NCBI RefSeq assembly: GCF_032062175.1
Contig: NZ_DAMBQK010000020.1
Location: 1-64,000 of the forward strand
Direction of reading: 5' to 3'
DNA length: 64,000 nt
Source of the DNA: Atlantibacter sp032062175
Lineage (GTDB): Bacteria; Pseudomonadota; Gammaproteobacteria; Enterobacterales; Enterobacteriaceae
Shown here: positions 50,725-58,602 of the stretch, piece after piece
Layout of the letters: each line of letters opens with the position of its first letter
Numbering within the stretch: position 1 is the first letter of the stretch
Translations under genes and position numbers: made by a program
Notes under the pieces: generated by a model
Databases searched by the model: none
Told to the model about the DNA's origin: nothing
The model's input: only the letters and a program-made list of their open reading frames with translations

Positions 50725-52365
50725 TCAGGCGTTTTTCAGAACTTCACTGACAATTTCTACCGCTTCTTTCTCGATCTGGGCACGGTGCTCTGCGCCGAGG
50801 AAGCTTTCGCAATAGATCTTATAGGCGTCTTCCGTACCCGAAGGACGCGCCGCGAACCAACCGTTGTCGGTCATTACTTTCAGGCCACCAATCGATGCGC
50901 CATTGCCCGGTGCGGCGGTTAAGCGCGCGGTGATCGGGTCACCCGCCAGGGTGCTGGCACTGACCATCTCCGGAGAGAGTTTGGAGAGCGCCGCTTTTTG
51001 TGCGGATGTTGCAGACGCCTGCAGACGGTTGTAGCTCGGCGCGCCAAAGCGTTCAGCCAGTTCGTCATAGTGCTGCTGCGGGTTTTTACCGGTTACTGCG
51101 GTAATTTCCGCCGCCAGCAGGCACATGATGATGCCGTCTTTGTCGGTCGACCACGGGGTGCCGTCGAAGCGCAGGAACGATGCGCCCGCGCTCTCTTCGC
51201 CGCCGAAGCCGAAACTGCCGTCGAACAGGCCGTCAACGAACCACTTAAAGCCCACAGGCACTTCAACCAGTTTGCGGCCCAGGTCGTTAACCACGCGGTC
51301 GATCATCGCGGAAGAAACCAGGGTTTTGCCCACCGCCACATCGTTGCCCCACTGCGGACGATGTTGGAACAGGTAGTTAATCGCCACAGCAAGATAATGG
51401 TTCGGGTTCATCAACCCCGCCGGCGTGACGATACCGTGGCGGTCGTAATCCGGGTCGTTGGCAAACGCCAGGTCAAACTTGTCACGCAGCGCCAGCAGGC
51501 CCGCCATCGCACATTCAGAGGAACAGTCCATACGGATTGCGCCGTCTTTGTCCAGATGCATAAAGCGGAAAGTCTGGTCGACGTGATCGTTAACGATGGT
51601 CAGGTTTAATTTGTAGTGCTCGGCAATGCGCTTCCAGTATTCGATACCCGAGCCGCCCAGCGGATCGACGCCCAGCGTCAGGCCCGCTTTCTGGATAGCC
51701 GCCATATCGACGATATCCGCCAACCCTTCGACAAAGGGCTGCACCAGATCTTTCGCAGTAATGTGCCCGCTCGCCCAGGCTTCATCCAGTGAAACGCGTT
51801 TCACTGACGCCAGGCCTTCCGCTAACAGCGCGTTAGCGCGGTCTTCCACCACTTTAGTAACGTTGGTGTCAGCTGGGCCGCCGTTGGGCGGATTGTATTT
51901 GATGCCGCCATCGTCAGGCGGGTTATGGGACGGGGTAATGACAATACCATCCGCCTGTTTTCCGCCCTGGCGGTTATGGACCAGAATAGCGTTAGAGACC
52001 GCCGGGGTCGGCGTATAGCCGTTGTCTTCCTGAACGATCACATCCACGCCGTTGGCGGCAAGCACTTCCAGTACCGAGATAAACGCCGGTTCGGAAAGCG
52101 CGTGCGTGTCTTTACCCACAAAGCAGGGGCCGGTAACACCGTTTTTTGCGCGTTCTTCCGCGATGGCCTGGGCAATCGCCAGAATATGCGGTTCATTAAA
52201 ACTGTGGCGCGCCGAGCTGCCGCGATGGCCGGACGTCCCGAATTTCACCGCATGCTCGCTATTCCCCGGCTGCGGTTTCAGCACGTAATATTGTGCGGTG
52301 AGTTGGGCAACATTAATCAAATCACGCTGTTGTGCAGGCTGCCCTGCACGGTTATGAATTGCCAT
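50725..52365 (-). CDS. pgm: Phosphoglucomutase (alpha-D-glucose phosphate-specific)
   Basis: Pgm interconverts glucose 1-phosphate and glucose 6-phosphate for glycogen, trehalose and cell-surface sugar synthesis. ATG 52365, preceded by AAGGA, gives 546 residues as in E. coli. An ATG seven codons upstream is possible but its SD is poor. The phosphoserine loop VITPSHNPPDDGG, the metal site ANDPDYDRHG, sugar loop GGEESAGASFLR and phosphate loop ARPSGTEDAYKIY are present. Co-directional with seqA, 24 bases downstream of it. Confidence 0.98.
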   Translation of the reverse strand: MAIHNRAGQPAQQRDLINVAQLTAQYYVLKPQPGNSEHAVKFGTSGHRGSSARHSFNEPHILAIAQAIAEERAKNGVTGPCFVGKDTHALSEPAFISVLEVLAANGVDVIVQEDNGYTPTPAVSNAILVHNRQGGKQADGIVITPSHNPPDDGGIKYNPPNGGPADTNVTKVVEDRANALLAEGLASVKRVSLDEAWASGHITAKDLVQPFVEGLADIVDMAAIQKAGLTLGVDPLGGSGIEYWKRIAEHYKLNLTIVNDHVDQTFRFMHLDKDGAIRMDCSSECAMAGLLALRDKFDLAFANDPDYDRHGIVTPAGLMNPNHYLAVAINYLFQHRPQWGNDVAVGKTLVSSAMIDRVVNDLGRKLVEVPVGFKWFVDGLFDGSFGFGGEESAGASFLRFDGTPWSTDKDGIIMCLLAAEITAVTGKNPQQHYDELAERFGAPSYNRLQASATSAQKAALSKLSPEMVSASTLAGDPITARLTAAPGNGASIGGLKVMTDNGWFAARPSGTEDAYKIYCESFLGAEHRAQIEKEAVEIVSEVLKNA

Positions 52366-52389
52366 GGCCTGGTCCTTTTGACGCATTAG

Positions 52390-52932
52390 TTAAATGGTGC
52401 CGCAAACCTTTTCAATCAATTCCGCCGGGAACTGCATTGACTGCATGATGTGTTCAATCATGCTGCATTTACGACCGGTATTGGTGTTGGTAATCACCCA
52501 GTATGGCGTACCTGGCACATGTTTGGGTTTGGTTTGATTACCGCTCTGCAAAAGCGTTTGCTGATCGCCCGCAAAATAGACGCGGGTGCGGCCATGCAAC
52601 GACTCGGTGGCATCGGCGAACGCTTTTGGATCCAGTGTATAGAGTGTAGACAGCACCAGCATGAAACGGTTGACGGCACGCTTTTGTTCAGCGTATTCGT
52701 CAGAAAGCAGCAGCTCGCGAACAGCGCGTACACGATCTTTGGGGTTGTTGGCGGGTTTTTCTTCCATCACGGCGACGGCCGCGCTGCCCTCTTTCGCCGG
52801 TTTTTCGACTTGCGGTTGCGCGGGGTTGAATTTCAGCATGCGACGCAAAATGTCGGACGCGCTTTCACCAATGTGCTGGGTGTGGCTCGCGATATAGCGA
52901 TAAAGGTCGTCATCAACTTCAATCGTTTTCAT
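52390..52932 (-). CDS. seqA: Negative modulator of replication initiation SeqA
   Basis: SeqA binds hemimethylated GATC sites, sequesters oriC and organises new DNA behind forks. ATG 52932 (MKTIEVDDDLYRYIASH) gives 180 residues (E. coli 181). The N-terminal oligomerisation domain (about 1-35) ends with DILRRMLKF; a linker about 36-65 differs strongly from E. coli; the DNA-binding domain (about 70-180) with GRTRVYFAGDQQTLL, GNQTKPKHVPGTPYWVITNTNTGRK (in two blocks) and CSMIEHIMQSMQFP is nearly identical. A 31-codon upstream extension is rejected. Confidence 0.97.
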   Translation of the reverse strand: MKTIEVDDDLYRYIASHTQHIGESASDILRRMLKFNPAQPQVEKPAKEGSAAVAVMEEKPANNPKDRVRAVRELLLSDEYAEQKRAVNRFMLVLSTLYTLDPKAFADATESLHGRTRVYFAGDQQTLLQSGNQTKPKHVPGTPYWVITNTNTGRKCSMIEHIMQSMQFPAELIEKVCGTI

Positions 52933-53113
52933 TTTAATCCAGTGCGATATCTTTCTGAATACAAATCGTTGGGAGTATAGGATCAAACCCCAACAGCGGA
53001 TAGCGTCAAGCCAGGAAGGCGGCAAAAGTCAGATTTAACTGGATCTTGCGACCGGGCGGCAGAATGTTCAACATAATACCCTAACCTGACACCTGCAAAA
53101 AAAGAACTTTGCC

Positions 53114-53881
53114 ATGAAATTACATACCCGAGCGCAAACTGCACAACAATCGCATAACGCCTCACCGGTCGTGCTGGTTCACGGCCTGTTCGGCAGCCTG
53201 GATAACCTGGGCGTGCTGGCGCGCGAACTGATTACCGATTTCGACGTTATCCAGGTGGATATGCGCAACCACGGATTGTCACCGCGCAGCGATATCATGA
53301 CGTATCCGGCCATGGCACAGGATCTGATTGATACGCTCGACGAACTGAGTATCGACAAAGCCACTTTTATCGGTCACTCCATGGGCGGTAAAGCTGTGAT
53401 GGCGGCAACCAAAATCGCGCCGCAACGCATCGATAAACTGGTGGCGATTGATATCGCGCCGGTGAATTACCGGGTGCGGCGGCACGATGAAATTTTCGCC
53501 GCGATTAATGCCGTCAGCGAAGCCGGGATCACCTCTCGCCAGGATGCGGCGGCGCTGATGCGTGAACAAATCCCTGAAGAAGGGGTGATTCAGTTTCTGC
53601 TCAAATCTTTCGCATCCGGCGAGTGGCGTTTCAATGTGCCAGCGCTGTGGGATCAGTATTCACATATCGTCGGTTGGGAAACGGTGCCCGCCTGGGATCA
53701 TCCGGCGCTATTTATTCGCGGCGGCAATTCGCCGTACGTGGATGAAAGCCATCGCGAGGCGCTGCTTGCGCAATTCCCTCAGGCGCGCGCGCACGTCGTA
53801 GCGGGCGCGGGCCACTGGGTTCATGCCGAAAAACCGCAGGCGGTGGTACGGGCAATCCGCCGCTACCTCGATGCCGGGTAA
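53114..53881 (+). CDS. ybfF: Alpha/beta-hydrolase esterase YbfF
   Basis: YbfF hydrolyses acyl-CoA and short esters such as malonyl-CoA and palmitoyl-CoA in vitro. The 255-residue product has the oxyanion motif VLVHGLFGSLDNLG, nucleophile elbow FIGHSMGGKA (Ser about 92), and C-terminal VVAGAGHWVHAEKP with the catalytic His. It is divergent from seqA, as in E. coli. Confidence 0.96.
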   Translation: MKLHTRAQTAQQSHNASPVVLVHGLFGSLDNLGVLARELITDFDVIQVDMRNHGLSPRSDIMTYPAMAQDLIDTLDELSIDKATFIGHSMGGKAVMAATKIAPQRIDKLVAIDIAPVNYRVRRHDEIFAAINAVSEAGITSRQDAAALMREQIPEEGVIQFLLKSFASGEWRFNVPALWDQYSHIVGWETVPAWDHPALFIRGGNSPYVDESHREALLAQFPQARAHVVAGAGHWVHAEKPQAVVRAIRRYLDAG

Positions 53882-54022
53882 AAAATGGTTAAAAATAAAG
53901 CGGCTGATAACTCAGAGTGCCGTTAACGCGTTGGCGCGCTGGATTCCCTCATGTATGATGGCGCGCTTAACTGCATCCGAGCCCCGCTCCTGCACCCTGT
54001 TTTCCCTGTCAAAACGCGCATC

Positions 54023-54304
54023 ATGGCCAAAGAACAAACGGACCGTACGACATTAGATCTGTTCTCGGACGAACGCCGCCCGGGCAGACCCAAAACTAAC
54101 CCGCTGTCACGCGATGAACAGTTGCGCATTAACAAGCGCAACCAGTTAAAGCGCGACAAAGTGCGCGGGCTCAAGCGCGTTGAGCTCAAACTGAACGTTG
54201 AAGCGGTTGACGCGCTCAACATGCTGGCAGAGGCCCGCAATATCAGCCGCAGCGAATTGATCGAAGATATTCTGCTGTCACAGCTCGCCGCCCTTAAGGA
54301 CTGA
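54023..54304 (+). CDS. ybfE: LexA-regulated-type protein YbfE (CopB-like ribbon-helix-helix)
   Basis: From ATG 54023 the product is 93 residues (E. coli about 97). A basic, Arg/Lys-rich N-terminal half (DLFSDERRPGRPKTNP, INKRNQLKRDKVRG) leads into a ribbon-helix-helix-like C-terminus (VELKLNVEAVDALNMLAEAR, ISRSELIEDILL), suggesting DNA binding. E. coli ybfE is reported as LexA-regulated, but I see no good SOS box in the upstream 140 bases here. The 24-codon extension to 53951 is rejected. Next gene fldA starts 149 bases later. Confidence 0.9.
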   Translation: MAKEQTDRTTLDLFSDERRPGRPKTNPLSRDEQLRINKRNQLKRDKVRGLKRVELKLNVEAVDALNMLAEARNISRSELIEDILLSQLAALKD

Positions 54305-54453
54305 GAGTTATCTAAAAACACGGCGCGATGTAGCAGACTGTGCACATGGCCGTGATAGAGATTTCCGCCAGCTTGTCTGTTCTGCTATGATTGCCCTATC
54401 TGTAGGCTTTTTGCCTCAACCATCTCATTAAGTTTCAAGAGGTTATTTTACTC

Positions 54454-54984
54454 ATGGCAATCGTAGGCATTTTCTTCGGCAGCGATACCGGCAACACTGA
54501 AAATATCGCAAAAATGATTCAAAAACAGCTTGGTAAAGATGTTGCTGAAGTGCGTGATATTGCTAAAAGCAGCAAAGAAGACCTCGAAAGTTTTGATATT
54601 TTGCTGCTGGGCATCCCTACATGGTATTACGGCGAAGCGCAGTGCGACTGGGATGACTTCTTCCCGACCCTCGAAGAGATTGATTTCAACAATAAACTGG
54701 TTGCCCTGTTTGGTTGTGGCGACCAGGAAGACTATGCCGAATACTTCTGCGATGCCCTGGGCACCATGCGTGACATTATTGAACCGCGTGGCGCAACTAT
54801 CGTTGGCCACTGGCCGACTGAAGGCTATCACTTTGAAGCTTCCAAAGGCCTGGCGGATGACGATCACTTCCTCGGTCTTGCCATCGACGAAGATCGCCAA
54901 CCGGAACTCACCGCAGAACGCGTTGAAAAATGGGTGAAACAGGTTTCTGAAGAGCTGCACCTGCAGGACATCATCAACGCCTGA
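54454..54984 (+). CDS. fldA: Flavodoxin 1
   Basis: FldA is an essential FMN electron carrier for IspG/IspH, MetH, biotin synthase and pyruvate formate-lyase activation. The 176 residues match E. coli FldA in length, with the FMN phosphate loop GSDTGNTENIA (9-19), the isoalloxazine loops IPTWYYGEAQCDWDDF and FGCGDQEDYAEYFCDA. Fur follows in the same direction after a terminator-like hairpin. Confidence 0.98.
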   Translation: MAIVGIFFGSDTGNTENIAKMIQKQLGKDVAEVRDIAKSSKEDLESFDILLLGIPTWYYGEAQCDWDDFFPTLEEIDFNNKLVALFGCGDQEDYAEYFCDALGTMRDIIEPRGATIVGHWPTEGYHFEASKGLADDDHFLGLAIDEDRQPELTAERVEKWVKQVSEELHLQDIINA

Positions 54985-54989
54985 TTATT

Positions 54990-55016
54990 AAAGGCGCTAA
55001 GTCAATTAGCGTCTTT
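54990..55016 (+). terminator. Terminator after fldA
   Basis: AAAGGCGCTAA (54990-55000) and TTAGCGTCTTT (55006-55016) form an 11-bp stem with one G-T pair, followed by further T. Six bases after the fldA stop. Some fldA-fur read-through is known in E. coli. Confidence 0.75.
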
Positions 55017-55201
55017 TTATCTTAATTGATAGGCAAAAGCGATAAAAATAATTGCTACAAATTTTTAACTTTTGCCTCCAGACCTGTACAATACACGCCT
55101 TACGCATCGGGTGATTTTGCAACAAATGCAGGCAGCGCCACGATTTTGGGTATTTTTAAGCAAGGCAGTTGCAGTTTTCATTTAGCCATGGCAGTTCTAT
55201 A

Positions 55202-55261
55202 ATGAAACGCATAATGCCTTGCATCGATCTCTTGCTCCCTGAGGAGCGAATCGTTACGTAA
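55202..55261 (+). CDS. Short upstream ORF before fur, uof-like but diverged
   Basis: In E. coli a 28-codon ORF, uof, lies upstream of fur and overlaps its start; RyhB pairs with uof and so lowers fur translation by coupling. Here the equivalent ATG (55202), in a conserved context (CAGTTCTATAATG), starts a 19-codon ORF, MKRIMPCIDLLLPEERIVT, that stops at TAA 55259-55261, 15 bases before the fur ATG. After ATGAAACGCAT the DNA differs from E. coli uof and the ORF no longer overlaps fur. Coupling could still occur by re-initiation. Whether it is translated is unknown. Confidence 0.5.
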   Translation: MKRIMPCIDLLLPEERIVT

Positions 55262-55276
55262 CAGGACAAATTCCGC

Positions 55277-55729
55277 ATGACTGACAACAATACCGCATTG
55301 AAAAAGGCTGGCCTGAAAGTCACGCTTCCGAGGTTAAAAATCCTCGAAGTGTTGCAGGGGCCGGACAACCACCATGTCAGTGCGGAAGACTTATACAAAC
55401 GCCTGATCGATATGGGTGAAGAGATTGGGTTAGCGACCGTTTACCGCGTTCTTAACCAGTTTGATGATGCCGGAATCGTCACACGCCATAATTTTGAAGG
55501 CGGCAAATCCGTTTTCGAGTTGACTCAGCAGCATCATCACGATCACCTCATTTGCCTGGACTGCGGTAAAGTGATCGAGTTTAGCGATGATTCAATCGAA
55601 GCGCGCCAGCGTGAAATTGCCTCCCGTCACGGTATTCGCTTAACTAACCACAGCCTGTACCTGTATGGCCATTGCGCAGAAGGCGATTGCCGCGAAGACG
55701 AAAATGCGCATGAGATTGCAGAAAAGTAA
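55277..55729 (+). CDS. fur: Ferric uptake regulator Fur
   Basis: Fur is the Fe2+-dependent repressor of iron acquisition. The 150 residues (E. coli 148) have the winged-helix N-terminus (ALKKAGLKVTLPRLKILEVLQ, EIGLATVYRVLNQF), the metal-site HHHDHLICLDCGKV with C93/C96-type cysteines and the C-terminal GHCAEGDCREDE. The C-terminal tail NAHEIAEK differs from E. coli. SD AGGACA precedes the ATG. Confidence 0.99.
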   Translation: MTDNNTALKKAGLKVTLPRLKILEVLQGPDNHHVSAEDLYKRLIDMGEEIGLATVYRVLNQFDDAGIVTRHNFEGGKSVFELTQQHHHDHLICLDCGKVIEFSDDSIEARQREIASRHGIRLTNHSLYLYGHCAEGDCREDENAHEIAEK

Positions 55730-55755
55730 TTTTTTCTAGAATCATGAATTCCAGT

Positions 55756-55781
55756 AAAAGCCGACTAATGTCGGCTTTTTT
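55756..55781 (+). terminator. Terminator after fur
   Basis: AAAAGCCGAC (55756-55765) and GTCGGCTTTT (55770-55779) form a 10-bp stem with loop TAAT, extended by T-rich sequence, 26 bases after the fur stop. Confidence 0.9.
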
Positions 55782-55880
55782 ATTTCTGATGATTTAAAAA
55801 ATAACAGGCATGGCTTGCTTAATAATGAAACCTTTAAGTAAATCCTGTAATGAATTAAATAATATGAATGATGTTTTAAG

Positions 55881-55922
55881 AATATATCAATAACCATACG
55901 AATCAGTAGGTTATGATATATT
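55881..55922. repeat. Large inverted repeat upstream of the IprA-like gene
   Basis: AATATATCAATAACC (55881-55895) and GGTTATGATATATT (55909-55922) are inverted copies, 14 of 14 matching apart from one bulged A, around a 13-base spacer. It lies 110 bases before the IprA-like gene in an AT-rich region with no other gene, so it is a candidate operator or transcript hairpin for that gene. Confidence 0.5.
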
Positions 55923-56032
55923 GTGACGTCTTATTACCCGTCGGGCCTGTTTGTTGCGTTGCGGTTTAAAAATGCCATCACTTAAAATAGTGAGTAACAT
56001 CGCATCCGATAAAATAAATCTGGTTAATCGCA

Positions 56033-56647
56033 ATGACATTACCGCAGAAACCCCTCTCTGAATTATATCGCTTAACGGATTTATTCACTGACTATAACAA
56101 ACTTACGCGTGTTGAAAGATATACCTTAATACCCGTAAGACCCCATACCGTTACGCTGATTCATGGTGGGCAGTTTTCTATCATTCGCAGCAGCGATAGA
56201 TTATTATTCGAAAAACAAACTGCACCAGCGCTGTATGGGCTAACCGGTAATGCCCGAAATCTGGCCTATCTGCGCATTTATGCTGATACGCAATGCCATT
56301 TCCAATTAGTGCCTCTGGACATTTTCATGCAGCGGCTTGACGATAATCATTCGCTGCACTTAATACCGGCAATTTTATCGTGGTATATAGAAAGCTTACT
56401 TTATCGGGATGAGATGATGATGGGGCGAAATAGTTATCAAATGATAAAGGGGAATCTCCTCCATCTTAATCAATTAGATGAGTTTATGCGGTCAAAAATC
56501 AATGTTGCGGATTTCATCGTCAAACGAACCAATTTATCCCGCAGCATCGTCATGAAAGTTTTGTCCGCGATGCGCGCTAAAAATCATATTGATGTTAAAA
56601 GAGGCAAATTGCTGACGATCAATCAACTGCCTGAAAAACTCAGTTGA
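56033..56647 (+). CDS. IprA-family helix-turn-helix regulator
   Basis: The 204-residue product resembles IprA (YaiV), a regulator tied to hydrogen-peroxide resistance in Salmonella and E. coli. The N-terminal part (about 35-120) has a cyclic-nucleotide-sensor-like beta pattern without an obvious cNMP site; the C-terminal part has the family winged-helix blocks NSYQMIKGNLLHLNQLDE, FIVKRTNLSRSIVMKVLSAM and DVKRGKLLTINQLP. There is no strong SD at ATG 56033. It lies between fur and glnS, where E. coli has ybfN/chiPQ, in sequence much richer in A+T than its neighbours, which suggests acquisition. Confidence 0.85.
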   Translation: MTLPQKPLSELYRLTDLFTDYNKLTRVERYTLIPVRPHTVTLIHGGQFSIIRSSDRLLFEKQTAPALYGLTGNARNLAYLRIYADTQCHFQLVPLDIFMQRLDDNHSLHLIPAILSWYIESLLYRDEMMMGRNSYQMIKGNLLHLNQLDEFMRSKINVADFIVKRTNLSRSIVMKVLSAMRAKNHIDVKRGKLLTINQLPEKLS

Positions 56648-56721
56648 TGCGAGAGGCCATTCATCGCAACCTAAGACGTTCTCCGGGCCTTTCTCTTTTC
56701 ATTTAAGAAGCTTCGCGCAAA

Positions 56722-56746
56722 AAAACGCCGCATTACGCGGCGTTTT
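56722..56746 (-). terminator. Terminator after glnS
   Basis: AAAACGCCGC (56722-56731) and GCGGCGTTTT (56737-56746) form a 10-bp stem with a 5-base loop; T-run on the minus strand. Just 13 bases after the glnS stop and able to work in both directions. Confidence 0.9.
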
Positions 56747-56758
56747 AGCAATGAAATC

Positions 56759-58426
56759 TTATTCCCCGATTTTCGCCCAGGTATCGCGTAACCCTACCGT
56801 ACGGTTGAACACCAGATGTCCAGGTTTGGAATATTTGCTGTCGAGGCAGAAATAACCTTCACGCTCGAATTGCAGCGCGTTGCCCATTTCCGCATCCTGG
56901 AGGCTCGGCTCGCCAAAACCCTGCTTGATCACCAGCGACTCTGGATTGATAGTCGACAGGAAATCTTCTGCCGCGCCGGGATTTGCCACGCTAAACAGAC
57001 GATCGTACAGGCGGATTTCAATCGGTAACGCATGGCTGGCACTCACCCAGTGGATCACGCCTTTCACTTTGCGGCCGTCCGCCGGGTCTTTGCTCAGGGT
57101 TTCTGCGTCGTAGCTACAGAAGATAGTGGTGATGTTGCCTTCCGCGTCTTTTTCTACACGCTCAGCTTTAATCACATAGGCATTACGCAGGCGGACTTCT
57201 TTACCCAGCACCAGGCGCTTGTATTGCTTGTTAGCCTCTTCGCGGAAGTCGGCGCGGTCGATCCACACTTCGCCGCTGAACGGCACTTCACGGCTCCCCA
57301 TCTCCGGTTTGTTCGGGTGGTTTGGCATCGTGACCCTTTCGCTCTGGCCCTGCGGATAGTTCTCGATCACCAGTTTCACCGGGTCGATAACCGCCATGGC
57401 ACGCGGCGCGTTCTCGTTGAGATCTTCACGGATGCAGGCTTCCAGCGCAGCCATTTCTACCGTGTTGTCTTGCTTAGTCACGCCGATGCGTTTGCAGAAC
57501 TCACGGATAGAGGCAGCGGTATAACCGCGACGACGCAGACCTGAAATGGTCGGCATACGCGGGTCGTCCCAGCCTTCAACGATCTTTTCCGTCACCAGCA
57601 GGTTGAGTTTGCGTTTTGACATAATCGCATACTCAAGATTCAGACGAGAGAATTCATACTGACGTGGATGAACCGGAATGGTGATGTTATCCAGCACCCA
57701 GTCATACAGACGGCGGTTATCCTGGAATTCCAGGGTACAGAGTGAATGGGTAATGCCTTCCAGCGCATCGGAGATGCAATGGGTAAAGTCGTACATCGGA
57801 TAGATGCACCACTTGCTGCCGGTCTGGTGATGATCGGCGAATTTAATGCGGTAAATCACCGGGTCGCGCATCACGATAAACGGCGACGCCATGTCGATTT
57901 TCGCACGCAGGCAGGCTTTGCCTTCTTCGAAACCGCCGGTACGCATTTTTTCGAACAGCGCGAGGTTTTCTTCTACACTGCGATCGCGGTATGGGCTGTT
58001 TTTACCCGGTTGAGTCAGGGTGCCACGGTATTCGCGAATTTGCTCCGGCGAAAGTTCGTCAACATAGGCCAGGCCTTTGTTGATCAGCTCAACGGCATAT
58101 TGATGCAGCGCATCGAAGTAGTCAGAAGAATAACGCACGTCTCCTGACCACTGGAAACCTAACCACTGGACGTCGTTTTTGATGGAATCAACGTATTCGA
58201 TATCTTCTTTTACCGGGTTAGTGTCATCGAAACGCAGATTGCACTGGCCCTGATAATCTTTGGCGATGCCAAAGTTCAGGCAGATCGATTTTGCATGGCC
58301 GATATGCAAATAACCGTTCGGCTCAGGCGGGAAACGGGTATAAACAGTCGAGTGTTTTCCACTGGCCAAATCTTCATCAATGATTTGGCGAATAAAATTA
58401 GTCGGGCGGGCTTCAGCCTCACTCAT
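56759..58426 (-). CDS. glnS: Glutaminyl-tRNA synthetase
   Basis: GlnS attaches glutamine to tRNA-Gln. ATG 58426, preceded by GAGGA, gives 555 residues (E. coli 554); an eight-codon extension is rejected. The class I motifs are visible: PPEPNGYLHIGHAKS and MSKRKLN in place of KMSKS, as in E. coli. The anticodon-binding beta-barrels occupy about 340-555, with a short divergence in ENYPQGQSERVTMPNHP. Confidence 0.98.
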   Translation of the reverse strand: MSEAEARPTNFIRQIIDEDLASGKHSTVYTRFPPEPNGYLHIGHAKSICLNFGIAKDYQGQCNLRFDDTNPVKEDIEYVDSIKNDVQWLGFQWSGDVRYSSDYFDALHQYAVELINKGLAYVDELSPEQIREYRGTLTQPGKNSPYRDRSVEENLALFEKMRTGGFEEGKACLRAKIDMASPFIVMRDPVIYRIKFADHHQTGSKWCIYPMYDFTHCISDALEGITHSLCTLEFQDNRRLYDWVLDNITIPVHPRQYEFSRLNLEYAIMSKRKLNLLVTEKIVEGWDDPRMPTISGLRRRGYTAASIREFCKRIGVTKQDNTVEMAALEACIREDLNENAPRAMAVIDPVKLVIENYPQGQSERVTMPNHPNKPEMGSREVPFSGEVWIDRADFREEANKQYKRLVLGKEVRLRNAYVIKAERVEKDAEGNITTIFCSYDAETLSKDPADGRKVKGVIHWVSASHALPIEIRLYDRLFSVANPGAAEDFLSTINPESLVIKQGFGEPSLQDAEMGNALQFEREGYFCLDSKYSKPGHLVFNRTVGLRDTWAKIGE

Positions 58427-58550
58427 CGCGCATTCCTCAAAGCTTCGCAAAATAGATAACGGTGAATGATCTTATAACCTAAGACGGGACACAACCATTA
58501 GTTGCACAAAAACACAATAACCGCTGCGTTCTGGCGATTTTCCATAAAAA

Positions 58551-58577
58551 AAGCGGCGGAATTCTCTTCCGCCGCTT
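58551..58577 (-). terminator. Terminator after nagE
   Basis: AAGCGGCGGAA (58551-58561) and TTCCGCCGCTT (58567-58577) form an 11-bp stem with a 5-base loop, followed by TTTTTA on the minus strand. Twenty-five bases after the nagE stop. Confidence 0.9.
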
Positions 58578-58602
58578 AAGGCAACCTCTTACTCAGGAGC
58601 GA

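Noticed and set aside
53882..54022. SOS box before ybfE
   Set aside because: No CTG-N10-CAG with a suitable core was found, although E. coli ybfE is described as LexA-regulated.
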